Source of the DNA: Charina bottae
Lineage: Eukaryota > Chordata > Lepidosauria > Squamata > Charinaidae
Length of the DNA stretch: 64,000 bases
Reading direction: 5' to 3'
Assembly (NCBI GenBank): GCA_023362775.1
Contig: JALMGJ010000019.1
Span: 1,572,501 to 1,636,500, forward strand
Position 1 is the stretch's first letter, and each line of letters opens with the position of its first letter. Of this stretch, positions 25,101 to 37,100 are shown one piece after another. A program made the position numbers and the translations under genes. The notes beneath the pieces are model-generated. The model did no database searches. It saw only the letters and a program-made list of their open reading frames with translations, and was not told the DNA's origin.

Positions 25101-28100
25101 TTTGGCCACCTAATGCGAAGAGAGGACTCCCTGGAAAAGACCCTGATGCTGGGAAAGACTGAGGGCAAAAGGAGAAGGGGACGGCAGAGGATGAGATGGT
25201 TAGATAGCATCACCGATGTAATGAACATGAATTTGAGTAAACTCCGGGAGACAGTGGAGGACAGGAAGGCCTGGCGTGCTATGGTCCATGAGGTCACGAA
25301 GAGTCGGACACGACTGAACAACAACAACAACTTCTTGTATAAGGAAGCTGGAAGGAACAATATGTGTAATATTTCATAGTCTGAGGCTCTATATAAGGAA
25401 AAAAAAGATGTTACAGCATTCAAAGCCACAGAAGAAAATTTTGTTGTTGTTGTTCAGTCGTTTAGTCGTGTCTAACTCTTCGTGACCTCATGGACCATAG
25501 CACGCCAGGCCTTCCTGTCCTCCACTGTCTCCCGGAGTTTACTCAAATTCATGTTCATTACATCGGTGATGCTATCTAACCATCTCATCCTCTGCCGTCC
25601 CCTTCTCCTTTTGCCCTCAGTCTTTCCCAGCATCAGAGTCTTTTCCAGTGAGTCCTCTCTTCGCATTAGGTGGCCAAAGTATTTGAGCTTCAGCTTCAGC
25701 ATCTGTCCTTCCAATGAGCAGTCAGGGTTGGTTTCCCTTTCCCTTTCCCTTTCCCTTTCCCTCCCTTCCTTCCTTGCTACATGGAACAGAACTAGATTAT
25801 TTGCAGGACTTTGTTGTTGTTGTTCAGTCATTTAGTCGTGTCCGACTCTTCGTAACCTCATGGACCACAGCACGCCAGGCCTTCCTGTCCTCCACTGTCT
25901 CCCAGAGTTTACTCAAGTTCATGTTCATTGCATCGGTGATGCTATCTAACCCTCTCATCCTCTGCCGTCCCCTTCTCCTTTTGCCTTCAGTCTTTCCCAG
26001 CATCAGTGCCAATATTTGTGGACATAGGCATCAAGACCTCACTATGGGAAAGCTGTAGTGAGCACTACGTTTTCCTAGATTTTCTCCACCTTTTGACATG
26101 TAAGAGCTTTATAATCATAGTAACATAAAGAATGGCTCATGCTGAGTTACGGTGAAGAGATAAACGTACATACAGCCACAAAGGAATAGATACGTACTGC
26201 CCACAAATCTCTGTTATACGTGGAGATTTCTTCAATGACCCTTTTCCCCCACCTCAACTAGTAGAATTCGTTAAAACTCAACTTCAGCTTGTGATGTGCA
26301 AACTTGAAAACAAAAGCTAGACTTCAGTCATCTAAGGAATAATTCTTGCACCAACCACCTTCCCAACTCATTTTTAGCACGTTTTGGTATTTTGAATTCC
26401 AGCAGGATGAATTAGTGATACTGTGGATTTAATACAGCAAACCCTTGCAATTATTGCCATTAAAAAAGTGGTGTTTTGCTTATGGAGACCAAGGGGATGC
26501 ATTCTCAAGGAAGATTCAGCTGTTGAACGAGTAGATTTCAGCTGTGAATCTGGAAATTAAAAACCCAGGGAAAGAGCTAAGAATAAAGAATGTAAGGGGT
26601 CGGATAAAACTTGGCTTACTCACTTTTCTCTTCCTTCTCCAACAGCAGCAAGTCTCTTGCTATCTTCAGTCCATGCAATGTCTTTTATCTTTCCTGCGAA
26701 TGGCTGATATTCATACTTTAATAGATGTTCCTTCTGTGTGGTGTCCCAAATTCTAAGCTTTCCAGAGATATCTGTCAAAGCACAGAAATATAGAAACATA
26801 ATTTGTCAAGCAAGGTTAAGATACTACGTAACTATCAGATCATAACTTTCCCAATTTCAGATATACCAGCTCTAAAGTACTCATATCACTGCTATGGAAA
26901 CAGACCTATCATTTCTGCATTTACTTGGTTTCTATGAAGCCTTTCTGTTCAAAAAGGGCATTCAAGATGGCTTTACAATTTACAACATATACTGTATATG
27001 GAGAATAAATAAAATAATAAAATCATGAATAATAAAAACACTGTCCATTAAAAGCCTGGCCAAAGAGATGCTATTCTTCTGAAGACATAGCAAATCCATG
27101 CTGCGAAAGTGCATTCAACAGCTACAGGAGAAAGCTCTCTTCTGCTTCCGGATTCTTAACAGCCAGGCCAATTCTTACAGGAGGTGGGGTCCCTCAAATA
27201 GCCAGGACCCAAGCAGTTTCTAGCTTTAAATATCTTTAACATCTTAAATAAATGTTAAATTTACATCGATTAACTAACATTAAAAATTAGCACCTTCTCT
27301 TGTACCTGGAGTTTTCCTCTGCTGCTTGCTATTGCTTGAAAAACCCACCTAGTAAAAGTCTGCAACTATCTCTCCGTGTTCTTGTGTCTGCTTGGCCTGC
27401 AACAGGGCAGGGGCCCAATATCCACAGTCGCTCAGTCTTGAGCCTGAATCTGTCCCTCCCCATCCAGGCCTGTGTAGCCTGCAGACACTGGGACAGGACC
27501 TCGACAGCATCTCACAGCTGGCCCAGGACCAAGTGGTACAATTGGGTATAATCAGCATGCTGAAGATACCTGACCCCGGACAGACAGATGACCTCACTCA
27601 GCAGTTTCATGTAGATGTTAAACAAGAGGAACGAGAGCATCGAGTCCTGTAGCAGCCCACAGGTGAAGGGCCACGGACTCGGTCTCTTCCCCACTGTTAA
27701 CGCCAATTGAAACCAGCCACAAAGGAAGGAGGAGAACCACGGCAACGTGGTGCCCCTCCCCTCCAAGCCTGGCAGGTTTGTTTGTGAGACTGACCTCTTT
27801 TTGCCACTTCACTGTGCAGGCAACATTTTAAAATCCACAAAGAGGCAGTCACTCCCTCAACAACAGTATCATTTACATTCTCCCCACTGTCTGGGCTGAA
27901 TCAAGAAAGCACCTTGCTGGGAATAATCGTATCTGTTCACATGCTTTTATTTTTAGGGCTTAGATGGATAAATTCCTATTTAAGCATTTACTTCACGGAT
28001 GAAATTAAAACATTTATATATCACTTCCTATTAAAAAGCTTAAAGCGATTCACATTCACCTACAAATCAGAGGGAATGAACAACAATTCTAACTGCAGAA

Positions 28101-31100
28101 AGCAAGGCTTGAACACCTGCTTAATTTACATAATTTATAAAGCTCACCAAATTCATTTTAATGCAAAATGTACATAACCGTGGCTGCATTAGACATTACA
28201 GGCATTACTAAGGCAGCATAAATAAGACTGCACTGCTGGCTTAATAAATAGACAATCTTGGGTTTTACTTGTTTTCTTTATGACAAAAGACGGAAAATCA
28301 CTGCAGCTTTAACAAAGCAACTTCATTCTAGGGCTAAAAATACCTCAGGTACACTTGGAAACAAGCAGGAAGCCATTATGTAATGTTTAAATATACGATA
28401 GCATCTGCAAATACAGTGGTGCTTAAAAGTTTGTGAACCCTTTTGAATTTTAAATATTTCTGCATAAATATGACCTTAAACGTGACCTGTTCTCCACACA
28501 AGTCCTATATAACTTATAACTATATAAAGGGAACCCAATTCAACAAATGAGTCAAAAACATTACACTTATTTGTTGAGGAAAATGATCCAAAGCTACCTA
28601 TTTATGTGTGGCAAAAGTGAACCTCTAGGATGTTCAGTTCATCGGAAGGGGAAATTAAGAGTCGGGTGTTTCAATCAATGGGATGATAATCAGGTGTGAG
28701 TGTGGGAGGTCCTGCCTTATTTAAAGAACAGAATTCTGGGTCTTCACTATCAAAGTCTGATCTTCACAACATAGGGTTGTGGAGGTGTGTCATGGCTTGA
28801 ACAAAGGAGGTTTCTGAGGACCTCTGAAAAACTGTTATTTATGTTCACCAGGCTGGAAAAGGTTACCAGACTGTTTCCAAAGAGTTTGGACTCCACCAGT
28901 CCATTGTCAGACAGATCATGTACAAATGGAGGCAATTCAACCCCATTGTTACCCTCTCCAGGAGTGATCAACCAACCAAGATCATACCAAGAGCACGGTG
29001 TGTAATACTCTGGAAGGTCTCCAAGAACCCCAGGATAACATCTGAAGGAACTAACGGCCTCTCTTGCACTGGCAAATGTCAGTATTCATGAGAGCACCAT
29101 CAGGAGAAGACTGAACAACAAGGTGTGTGTGGCAGGGTTGCCAGGAGAAAGCCACTACTCTCCCAAAAGAACACTGCTGCCCATCTACAGTTTGCGAAAG
29201 ACCACATGAATAAGCCAGGCGGCTACTGGAAGGATGTCCTGTGGACACACGAGACCAAAATAGAACTTTTTGGCTTGAATGAAAAGCGTTACGTCTGGCC
29301 AGAGGCAGGCACTGCGTTCCAGCATAAGAACCTTAACCCATCTGTGAAATGTGGTGATGGCAGGATCATGGTATGGGCCTGCTTTGCTGCTTCTGGACCA
29401 CGGCAGCTTGCCATCATGGATGGAACTATGGATTCTGAATTGTACCAGCCAATTCTACAGGAAAATGTCAGGGTATCTGTCCGTGAACTGAAGCTCAAGA
29501 GAAAGTGGGTCATGCAGCACAACAACGACCCAAAAGCACACACATTGCAGGACCAAAGGGTGGGGGGCACACCAGTTACTGAAAGAAAAGGTTCACATAC
29601 TTTGCCACAAACAAATATGTAGCTTTGGATCATTTTCCTCAATAAATGAATGAACTTGTGTGGAGAACAAATCACGTTTTAGGTCATATTTATGCAGAAA
29701 TACTGGAAATTCAAAAGGGTTCACAACTTTTAAGCACCCCTGTACACGCATTCTGCTACACGCATTCTGCTCCTCGTCTCCTCTCCGAGAGTAGCCGATA
29801 GCACACAGAGAGGAGGAGGAGTGGAAGGGAAGGGAAGATGCGGCTTAGAGTACAGGCCCATCTAAATCCACCAATGCAAGAATTGTTCAAGAGATCCACA
29901 CTGCAGTCTCTTAGCCCGAGGATACAATATTGATACAATATTGTGTCAACAACAAGCAAGTGTGCAACACTGAAGGTGAATATCAGAAAACCATAAGGAA
30001 GCAGAGAAACCTACTTCCCGGTGGGCGTAAGTGAGCGTGACCCCGCGTGGGATTATGAAGACATGCTATTACACTGTACCTCCAGATGCGATGTAGAAGC
30101 CGCTGGGCGCATATTTGGCCACCACAACTGGATGGGCGTGTTCAGTATAGATATCAGCAATTGCTGGGTTCTGTAAGAGAAACAGAATCTCAAAATGTAA
30201 CTTTTCAAAGAAGGGAATTTTCCCACCCACTGTCAGTTATCCATTTTTGCCAGCTGATCTGCTGAAGGATCGTTTGCCGCTGTGGGATAACGTCAATTTC
30301 TGGCTCCTGGTAGCTTCAGGTCCGTCTTGGCTAACTAGATGATGCCTGTCCAGGGAGGGCATCCGGGGAGGGGGGGTGTCAGAAGGTTCCTGCCCTGGGG
30401 AGGTGAAGGGGGTGGGGCAAGTGGCTGGCTTCCTCAGGGACAGCCCCCACCCTAGAGAACAGCTTTCCCCAGGAGTGCTGGGCTCCGACTTGCTTTCTGC
30501 ATAGTGGCCAAGATACTTTTAAAAAAATTTTTAGATAAGGTTTTTTTGAGGGATACGTGCTGCTTTTAAGGATTTATGGGGGGGGGGGAATGGTTCTATT
30601 TTTGTGAGACTTATTATCCTTGTAAGCCACCTCCATGAAACTGAATGAAACTCCATGAAATTGACTCCATGAAACTGAATGAATAACTAAATACCATAAT
30701 CTCAGAAGGAGAGCCCAAGGAAACAATTGTCCATTTAAAGTGGGGAGGGGGGCGGGTGGATTCCTGCCAGGCAAAATCACATTTTTGAAGCCCAGTCCAG
30801 CAATTCGGTGCTGGGATCTTTAACCCCGCCACAAAGGCCTCCTGATCATTTTGTGAAGAAGTCAGGAGCTCCCTCCCTCCAGCCCACCCAGTTACTCGGA
30901 AGATAGAAAAGGGGCCGAAAAGAGAAAATTGCTTTGGATTTGGTTCCCCCACCCACCTTGTGCCTTGCCTCAATGCCTGGTGTCCCCAACAATCACTCCT
31001 GAGACTGCCCACACCCCCGCAATTGGAACTCACCTTATTACAGCTTAATATTATTTTGAACCAGGCCACAGTTGTGGGTTAAACAAACTGTGGTTGAAAT

Positions 31101-34100
31101 ACTAGCTAACTAACTACAAGCTGGGATGGATAGTCTGCTGAGGCCCATACATCTCCGATTCTGCTTGCCAGCTGCCTTATCTGCACGTATCTCAACATGG
31201 CCATTTTTTCCAGCACCAATGCACAACTCTGTTCATGTGGACAGGCAGGGAAACACTGAACACCGAGGGAGCATCCAGGACCCCGGAGCACATGGTTGAG
31301 TGGAGCAAAATGTCTATGTGTGGAAATCAGCTATGTTTTCTAAAATGCAGGCAGCAAAAGGTGTGTGGTTTCCAGAGAAGTTTCCGTAAATAATTTTTTT
31401 TAAATGGCTTTGCAGAGTATTTTCCATTTTAAAGGTAAGAATTTTTGTGGGGGAATGTTAATGTAATAATTTATTAAAGAACAAATCTAAAAGTTGTAAT
31501 TTAATTTTCAGGCGGCTTCTTAAAAAGCACCTTTACATCCCTTCAAGCATGCTAAAATGCATTTGGTAATCCATAAAATAAAATAAAATAAAATAAAATA
31601 AAATAAAATAAAATAAATAAATAACATAAAACAGATCTAGTCTACTTAATTGTGATACGTTAAAGCAGGGCTTTCCAAAGTGCTGCCGCTGGTGACACAC
31701 CAGCGGCAGCGGCGGCGCGCGCACGGTGACGGCACGGGGGGGCGTGCGGCGGGGCGTGCGCATGGCAATGGCGCGGGGGGCGCGCGGCGGTGCGCACGCG
31801 CACGGCGACAGCGCGGGTGGGCGTGCGGTGGCACGTGTGTGCATGGCGGCCGCCGTGCACGCGCGCACTGCCGCGCGCCCCCCCGCGCCATTGCCATGCG
31901 CGCGCCCCGCCGCACGCCCCCCCGCGCCGTCGCCGTGCGCGCGCCGCCGCTGCCGCTGGTGTGTCACCAGCGGCAGCACTTTGGAAAGCCCTGCTTTAGC
32001 GCTGCTTCCGGGTGGTGTGGCGACACACCACGCTGTGTGTGGCGACACACTTTTGTGTCGCGACACACAGTTTGGAAAGCTCTGCGTTAAAGTATTCCCA
32101 CTATGCCAATAAAACCATTTCTAAGCATAAACTGTCAGTTTGCATAGAACATTAAAAACCAAAATAGAAGTACTTTTTTTTCTTCCTGAAATTTAGGCTT
32201 TTAGCAAATTTTCAGATTACACTTTGTCTCAAGATGCAATAAAAAAGCCACCACTACCCTGTATTAGCATATACAGACCCACCTGACTTTTACACACTGT
32301 ACAATTTAATAATTCCCAAGTGCAGCTGCTACCTCATCATGGTGGTGGGGCGTTCCTGGGGGGAAGGAATGCAGGGAATGCATGCCCAGAGTTGAGAATC
32401 CCAGTGGGGTCACTGTAAGAGTCATGCCAGCTGCCCAGCTGAAGCCAGTAGGCACCTATAATGGGCATAATGCTGGATGATGATGAAGCCCTCAGGTCTG
32501 AGGGCACTCAGCATGCTACTGAGGAAGAGGTGAGGATCTTTTGGAGTACTAACGGTATTTATGTTGTGGCTAGGTTAAAGAAAGCCAGTTTGGTGTCGTG
32601 GTTAAGGCACCAGGCTAGAAACCGGGAGACCGTGAGTTCTAGTCCCACCTTAGGCATGAAAGCCGGCTGGGTGATCTTGGGCCAGTCCCTCTCTCTCAGC
32701 CCTAGGAAGGAGCCAATGGCAAACCAGGAGACTGAGAGTTCTAGTCCCGCATTAGGCATGAAAGCCAGCTGGGCGACCTTGGGACAGTCCCTGCCTCTCA
32801 GCCCTAGGAAGGAGCCAATAGCAAACCAGGAGACTGAGAGTTCTAGTCCCGCCTTAGGCACTAAAGCCGGCTGGGTGATCTTGGGCCAGTCCCTCTCTCT
32901 CAGCCCTAGGAAGGAGCCAATGGCAAACCAGGAGACTGAGAGTTCTAGTCCCGCCTTGGGCACGAAGCCGGCTGGGCGACCCTGGGCCAGTTGCTCTCTC
33001 TCAGCCCTAGGAAGGAGCCAATGGCAAACCACTTCTGAAAAACCTTGCCAAGGAAACTGCAGGGACTTGTCCGGGCAGTCTCCAAGAATCGGACACGACT
33101 GAACGGATTTTTTTTAAAAAGGTTAAATTCAGGACATCTAGTTCCCAATGTTGCCATCAGATAAAATTTTCCTAGATGGAAAAAGCTGCAAAGACAGGAT
33201 TACAGTGGGAACATGGAAGGAACATACTCAACACAGTGGAAGATGAAATGAACAGACAACACACTGACATCTTAGGCATCAGTGAATTGAAATGGACTGG
33301 AATTGGACACTTTCAGACAGAAGACTATATTGTTTACATGAGAAACAAAGAAGGAACAATGTTTCTTTCACAGTCAGGAAGGATATAGCAAGGACAGTTC
33401 TTGGATACAATGCAATCGATGACTGAATAATATCAATTCAACTTTGCAGACAACCTTTTATTATTATTCAAGTTTATGTTCCAACCACTTAGGCAGAAGA
33501 AAAGGAGGCTGGCCAGTTTAATAATCAAGTTCAATCTGAAACTGACAAAACATGCAAGCAAGATGAGCTGCTTGTGGTTGGAGACAGGGATGGCAAAACT
33601 GAAGATACTGAGGAAAACGTAGTCAGATTGTACGGCCCAAGGAACCAAAATGAAGCAGGAGAATGACGTATACATTCCTGCTAATCCAATTATTTCTTTC
33701 TTGCTCACAGAGTCTTTCAACAACTAAAATGACACCTATATACGTGGACATCACCAGATGGAATATACAGAAATCAAATGGACTATAATTGGTACAAACA
33801 CCAAAAACTTGGCCATAGGTTGACTATAGAACTGATCACAAAAATGCTCACGTGCAAGTTCCAAGTCAAGTTAAAGCAAAAGAACAATGTCAAAGAACAA
33901 AACCAGTTTTCACAACACAACCTTGAGCACGTATCCACCATTTTTGAAGAAAACATCAGGAACTGTTTCGAAGTCCTGAACTTCCTTGTTAGAGAAGTAG
34001 AGGAACTGTGGAATGAAATCAGATCAGGCTGTTAAGGATGCATATGAAAAGAGACTGACAAAGAACAAGAAACAGAAGAGAGCAAACTGTATGTCAGAAC

Positions 34101-37100
34101 ACAATGTGAAAATATTGTCAAATGCTTCAGGGGAAAAAGCTTAACAAAGAGTTTCAAAGTTTTTTTAGGAGACAAGCAGCAGTACTACAATGATATCTAA
34201 GATGGAAACAGATCTACAACAAAGAAAATCTTCTAAAAGACCTCTGAATTCAGAAGGAGGTTCCAATCTCAGATTGGTATGCTAAGAGACAGATAGTAAC
34301 TGATTCAGAGAAGATCAAACAAAGATGGAAGAAGTATACTATAATTCTGTACAATAGAGATGTCAACATCCAAGATATCTTAGAAGATATTCCTACTTAT
34401 AAGAACCTCTAGTACAAGCAAAGATGTTAGATCAGCTCCCTGGTCATTAGCAAGTTGGAAGGCTACCTGAATTAATGGCACATCTACAGAGATATGATAA
34501 GCAACAGAAGAATCCGTAAAAAGATTCTAACCAAACTATGCCAGCAAGCGTGATTTTAAAACTGGAGTAAGAAACATCAATAACCTGAATTATGCTGATG
34601 ACATTACTCTGATAGCTGAAAATGCACATGTTTTACAAGCTCAAGTAATGAAAGTCAAGCAACATAGTGAAAAATTGGGACTAAGGTTAAATGTAAAGAC
34701 GACCAAACTAATGATAAAAGATACAGCAAATAGCTTTAGATTAACAATGAAGATACTGAAGTGGTGGATAGTTTCTGCCTTTTAAGAAATTCACTATGGA
34801 TTAGCATTTGTAGAGTAGCAATAATGGCAATGGAAAAGATTTTCAGATGCTGCGATGTGTCTATACCTACAAAGATCAGAATCATGCAAGCCATGGTATT
34901 TCCTGTGAAACTCTTCAGAAGTTGGACAAAGAAGGATAGAAAGATATGTCTATGAAGGTTCTCAGTCATCCAGGTGGAACTGTCTGTAGCTTGAATCATG
35001 TCAACTGGATTTCTATTTTCTCAGTGGAAACGTTTCGCTCCTTATCCAAGGAGCTTCTTCAGTCTGAGCAAAGTTGGTAAGGGAATCCTAAATATGTGTA
35101 ACAGCTACCTAGAAACACAGTCTGAGCAGCCTGTTGATTGCACAAATGTACAAACACACACACTCAAATGGACCTTCCTGCAGAATGTCTATGAAGGTTC
35201 TCAGTCATCCAGGTGGAATTGTCTGTAGCTTGAATCATGTCAACTGGATTTCTATTTTCTCAGTGGAAACGTTTCGCTCCTTATCCAAGGAGCTTCTTCA
35301 GTCTGAGCAAAGTTGGTAAGGGAATCCTAAATATGTGTAACAGCTACCTAGAAACACAGTCTGAGCAGCCTGTTGATTGCACAAATGTACAAACACACAC
35401 ACTCAAATGGACCTTCCTGCAGAATGTCTATGAAGGTTCTCAGTCATCCAGGTGGAACTGTCTGTAGCTTGAATCATGTCAACTGGATTTCTATTTTCTC
35501 AGTGGAAACGTTTCGCTCCTTATCCAAGGAGCTTCTTCAGTCTGAGCAAAGTTGGTAAGGGAATCCTAAATATGTGTAACAGCTACCTAGAAACACAGTC
35601 TGAGCAGCCTGTTGATTGCACAAATGTACAAACACACACACTCAAATGGACCTTCCTGCAGAATGTCTATGAAGGTTCTCAGTCATCCAGGTGGAATTGT
35701 CTGTAGCTTGAATCATGTCAACTGGATTTCTATTTTCTCAGTGGAAACGTTTCGCTCCTTATCCAAGGAGCTTCTTCAGTCTGAGCAAAGTTGGTAAGGG
35801 AATCCTAAATATGTGTAACAGCTACCTAGAAACACAGTCTGAGCAGCCTGTTGATTGCACAAATGTACAAACACACACACTCAAATGGACCTTCCTGCAG
35901 AATGTCTATGAAGGTTCTCAGTCATCCAGGTGGAATTGTCTGTAGCTTGAATCATGTCAACTGGATTTCTATTTTCTCAGTGGAAACGTTTCGCTCCTTA
36001 TCCAAGGAGCTTCTTCAGTCTGAGCAAAGTTGGTAAGGGAATCCTAAATATGTGTAACAGCTACCTAGAAACACAGTCTGAGCAGCCTGTTGATTGCACA
36101 AATGTACAAACACACACACTCAAATGGACCTTCCTGCAGAATGTCTATGAAGGTTCTCAGTCATCCAGGTGGAACTGTCTGTAGCTTGAATCATGTCAAC
36201 TGGATTTCTATTTTCTTAGTAGATTTTCTTATTTCTACTAAGAAAATAGAAATCCAGTTGACATGATTCAAGCTACAGACAAGGATAGAAAGAGTATCGA
36301 CACTTTTGAACTTTGGAGGTGGAGAAAACTGAAATACTATGGACAGCCCAGAAAACAAGCAAGTGGATCATAGAACAAATCAATCCAGAGTTTTCCCTCA
36401 AGGCATGAATGACCAGGCTGCAATTTGGACACATTATGCAAAGACCTAGCTGTCTTGGGACCATAATGCTGGGGAAAATAGAAGGAAAGAAAAAGAAAAA
36501 GAGGATGACCAGTAGCAAGGTGAATGGATGCAATTATAGAAGCAATGGGTACACTGTTGGAAAAACTTGGAAGGACAAGGCTGGGGACAGATCATCTCAA
36601 AAAAAATATATGTGTGGCCATTAAGCGTTGACACCGACTTGATGGCATGTAATTAATCATTGATTTAACGAACTAACCTTAGCCTAACATTTTAAGTCAG
36701 ATCCCCGTCCATTCAGAACAAATCCTTATTTTTAAACTTTTCCGTATCATAAAAGCAAGCAATTCTTAGTACAATCTTCAGAAACCTGATGCAATCTAGA
36801 TAGGTTGGATTTGGCTGAGAATTTTGGGAGTTCTTCCTTCTTTGCCAACTTCCAACAAGTAAGGTCAACGGGGAAGCCAGCAGGTCAGAAATGGCGACCA
36901 CGAGATGTCCTCACTTAACGACCCGCAGCGATTCGCTTAACAGTGGCAACCTGGAGTGCCAAAAGTGCCATTGCTAAGCGGCACAGTCATGTGATGTCGC
37001 GCTTTATGACCGTTGTCACTTAGCAACAGCAATTCAAGTCCCATTTGGCATTGTTAACCGAGGTCTACTTGTAATCTGTACATCCAGAGGGGGGTCAAGT

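Larger units (their letters stand above)
32330..36660 (+). mobile_element. RTE-type LINE, decayed, interrupted twice
   Basis: Plus-strand fragments in order: endonuclease [20 protein letters not shown] (33270-33330), reverse transcriptase [15 protein letters not shown] and AMVFPVKLF near 34590 and 34900, then after the insertion [17 protein letters not shown] and [18 protein letters not shown]. It ends near TTGATGGCATGTAATTAATC. A SINE (32575-33122) and a Penelope array (34945-36280) interrupt it. It lies antisense in WDR1 intron 2. Confidence 0.8.

Noticed and set aside
31533..32112. Ala/Arg/His-rich frames up to 177 codons
   Set aside because: They come from the GC-rich palindrome in the composite hAT; both strands give near-identical proteins.
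32559..33102. Repetitive frames of 157 and 213 codons with repeating [22 protein letters not shown] units
   Set aside because: They are translations of the 102-bp SINE units; the 11792 copy gives the same on the opposite strand.
34948..36142. CRISPR-like array because of the regular spacing
   Set aside because: Spacing is regular but the whole 239-bp unit repeats, with no unique spacers, in a vertebrate retroelement.
34998..36184. Five identical 76-codon and four 61-codon frames that look like a tandem gene family
   Set aside because: They repeat every 239 bp and are by-products of the Penelope pseudo-LTR array, not genes.
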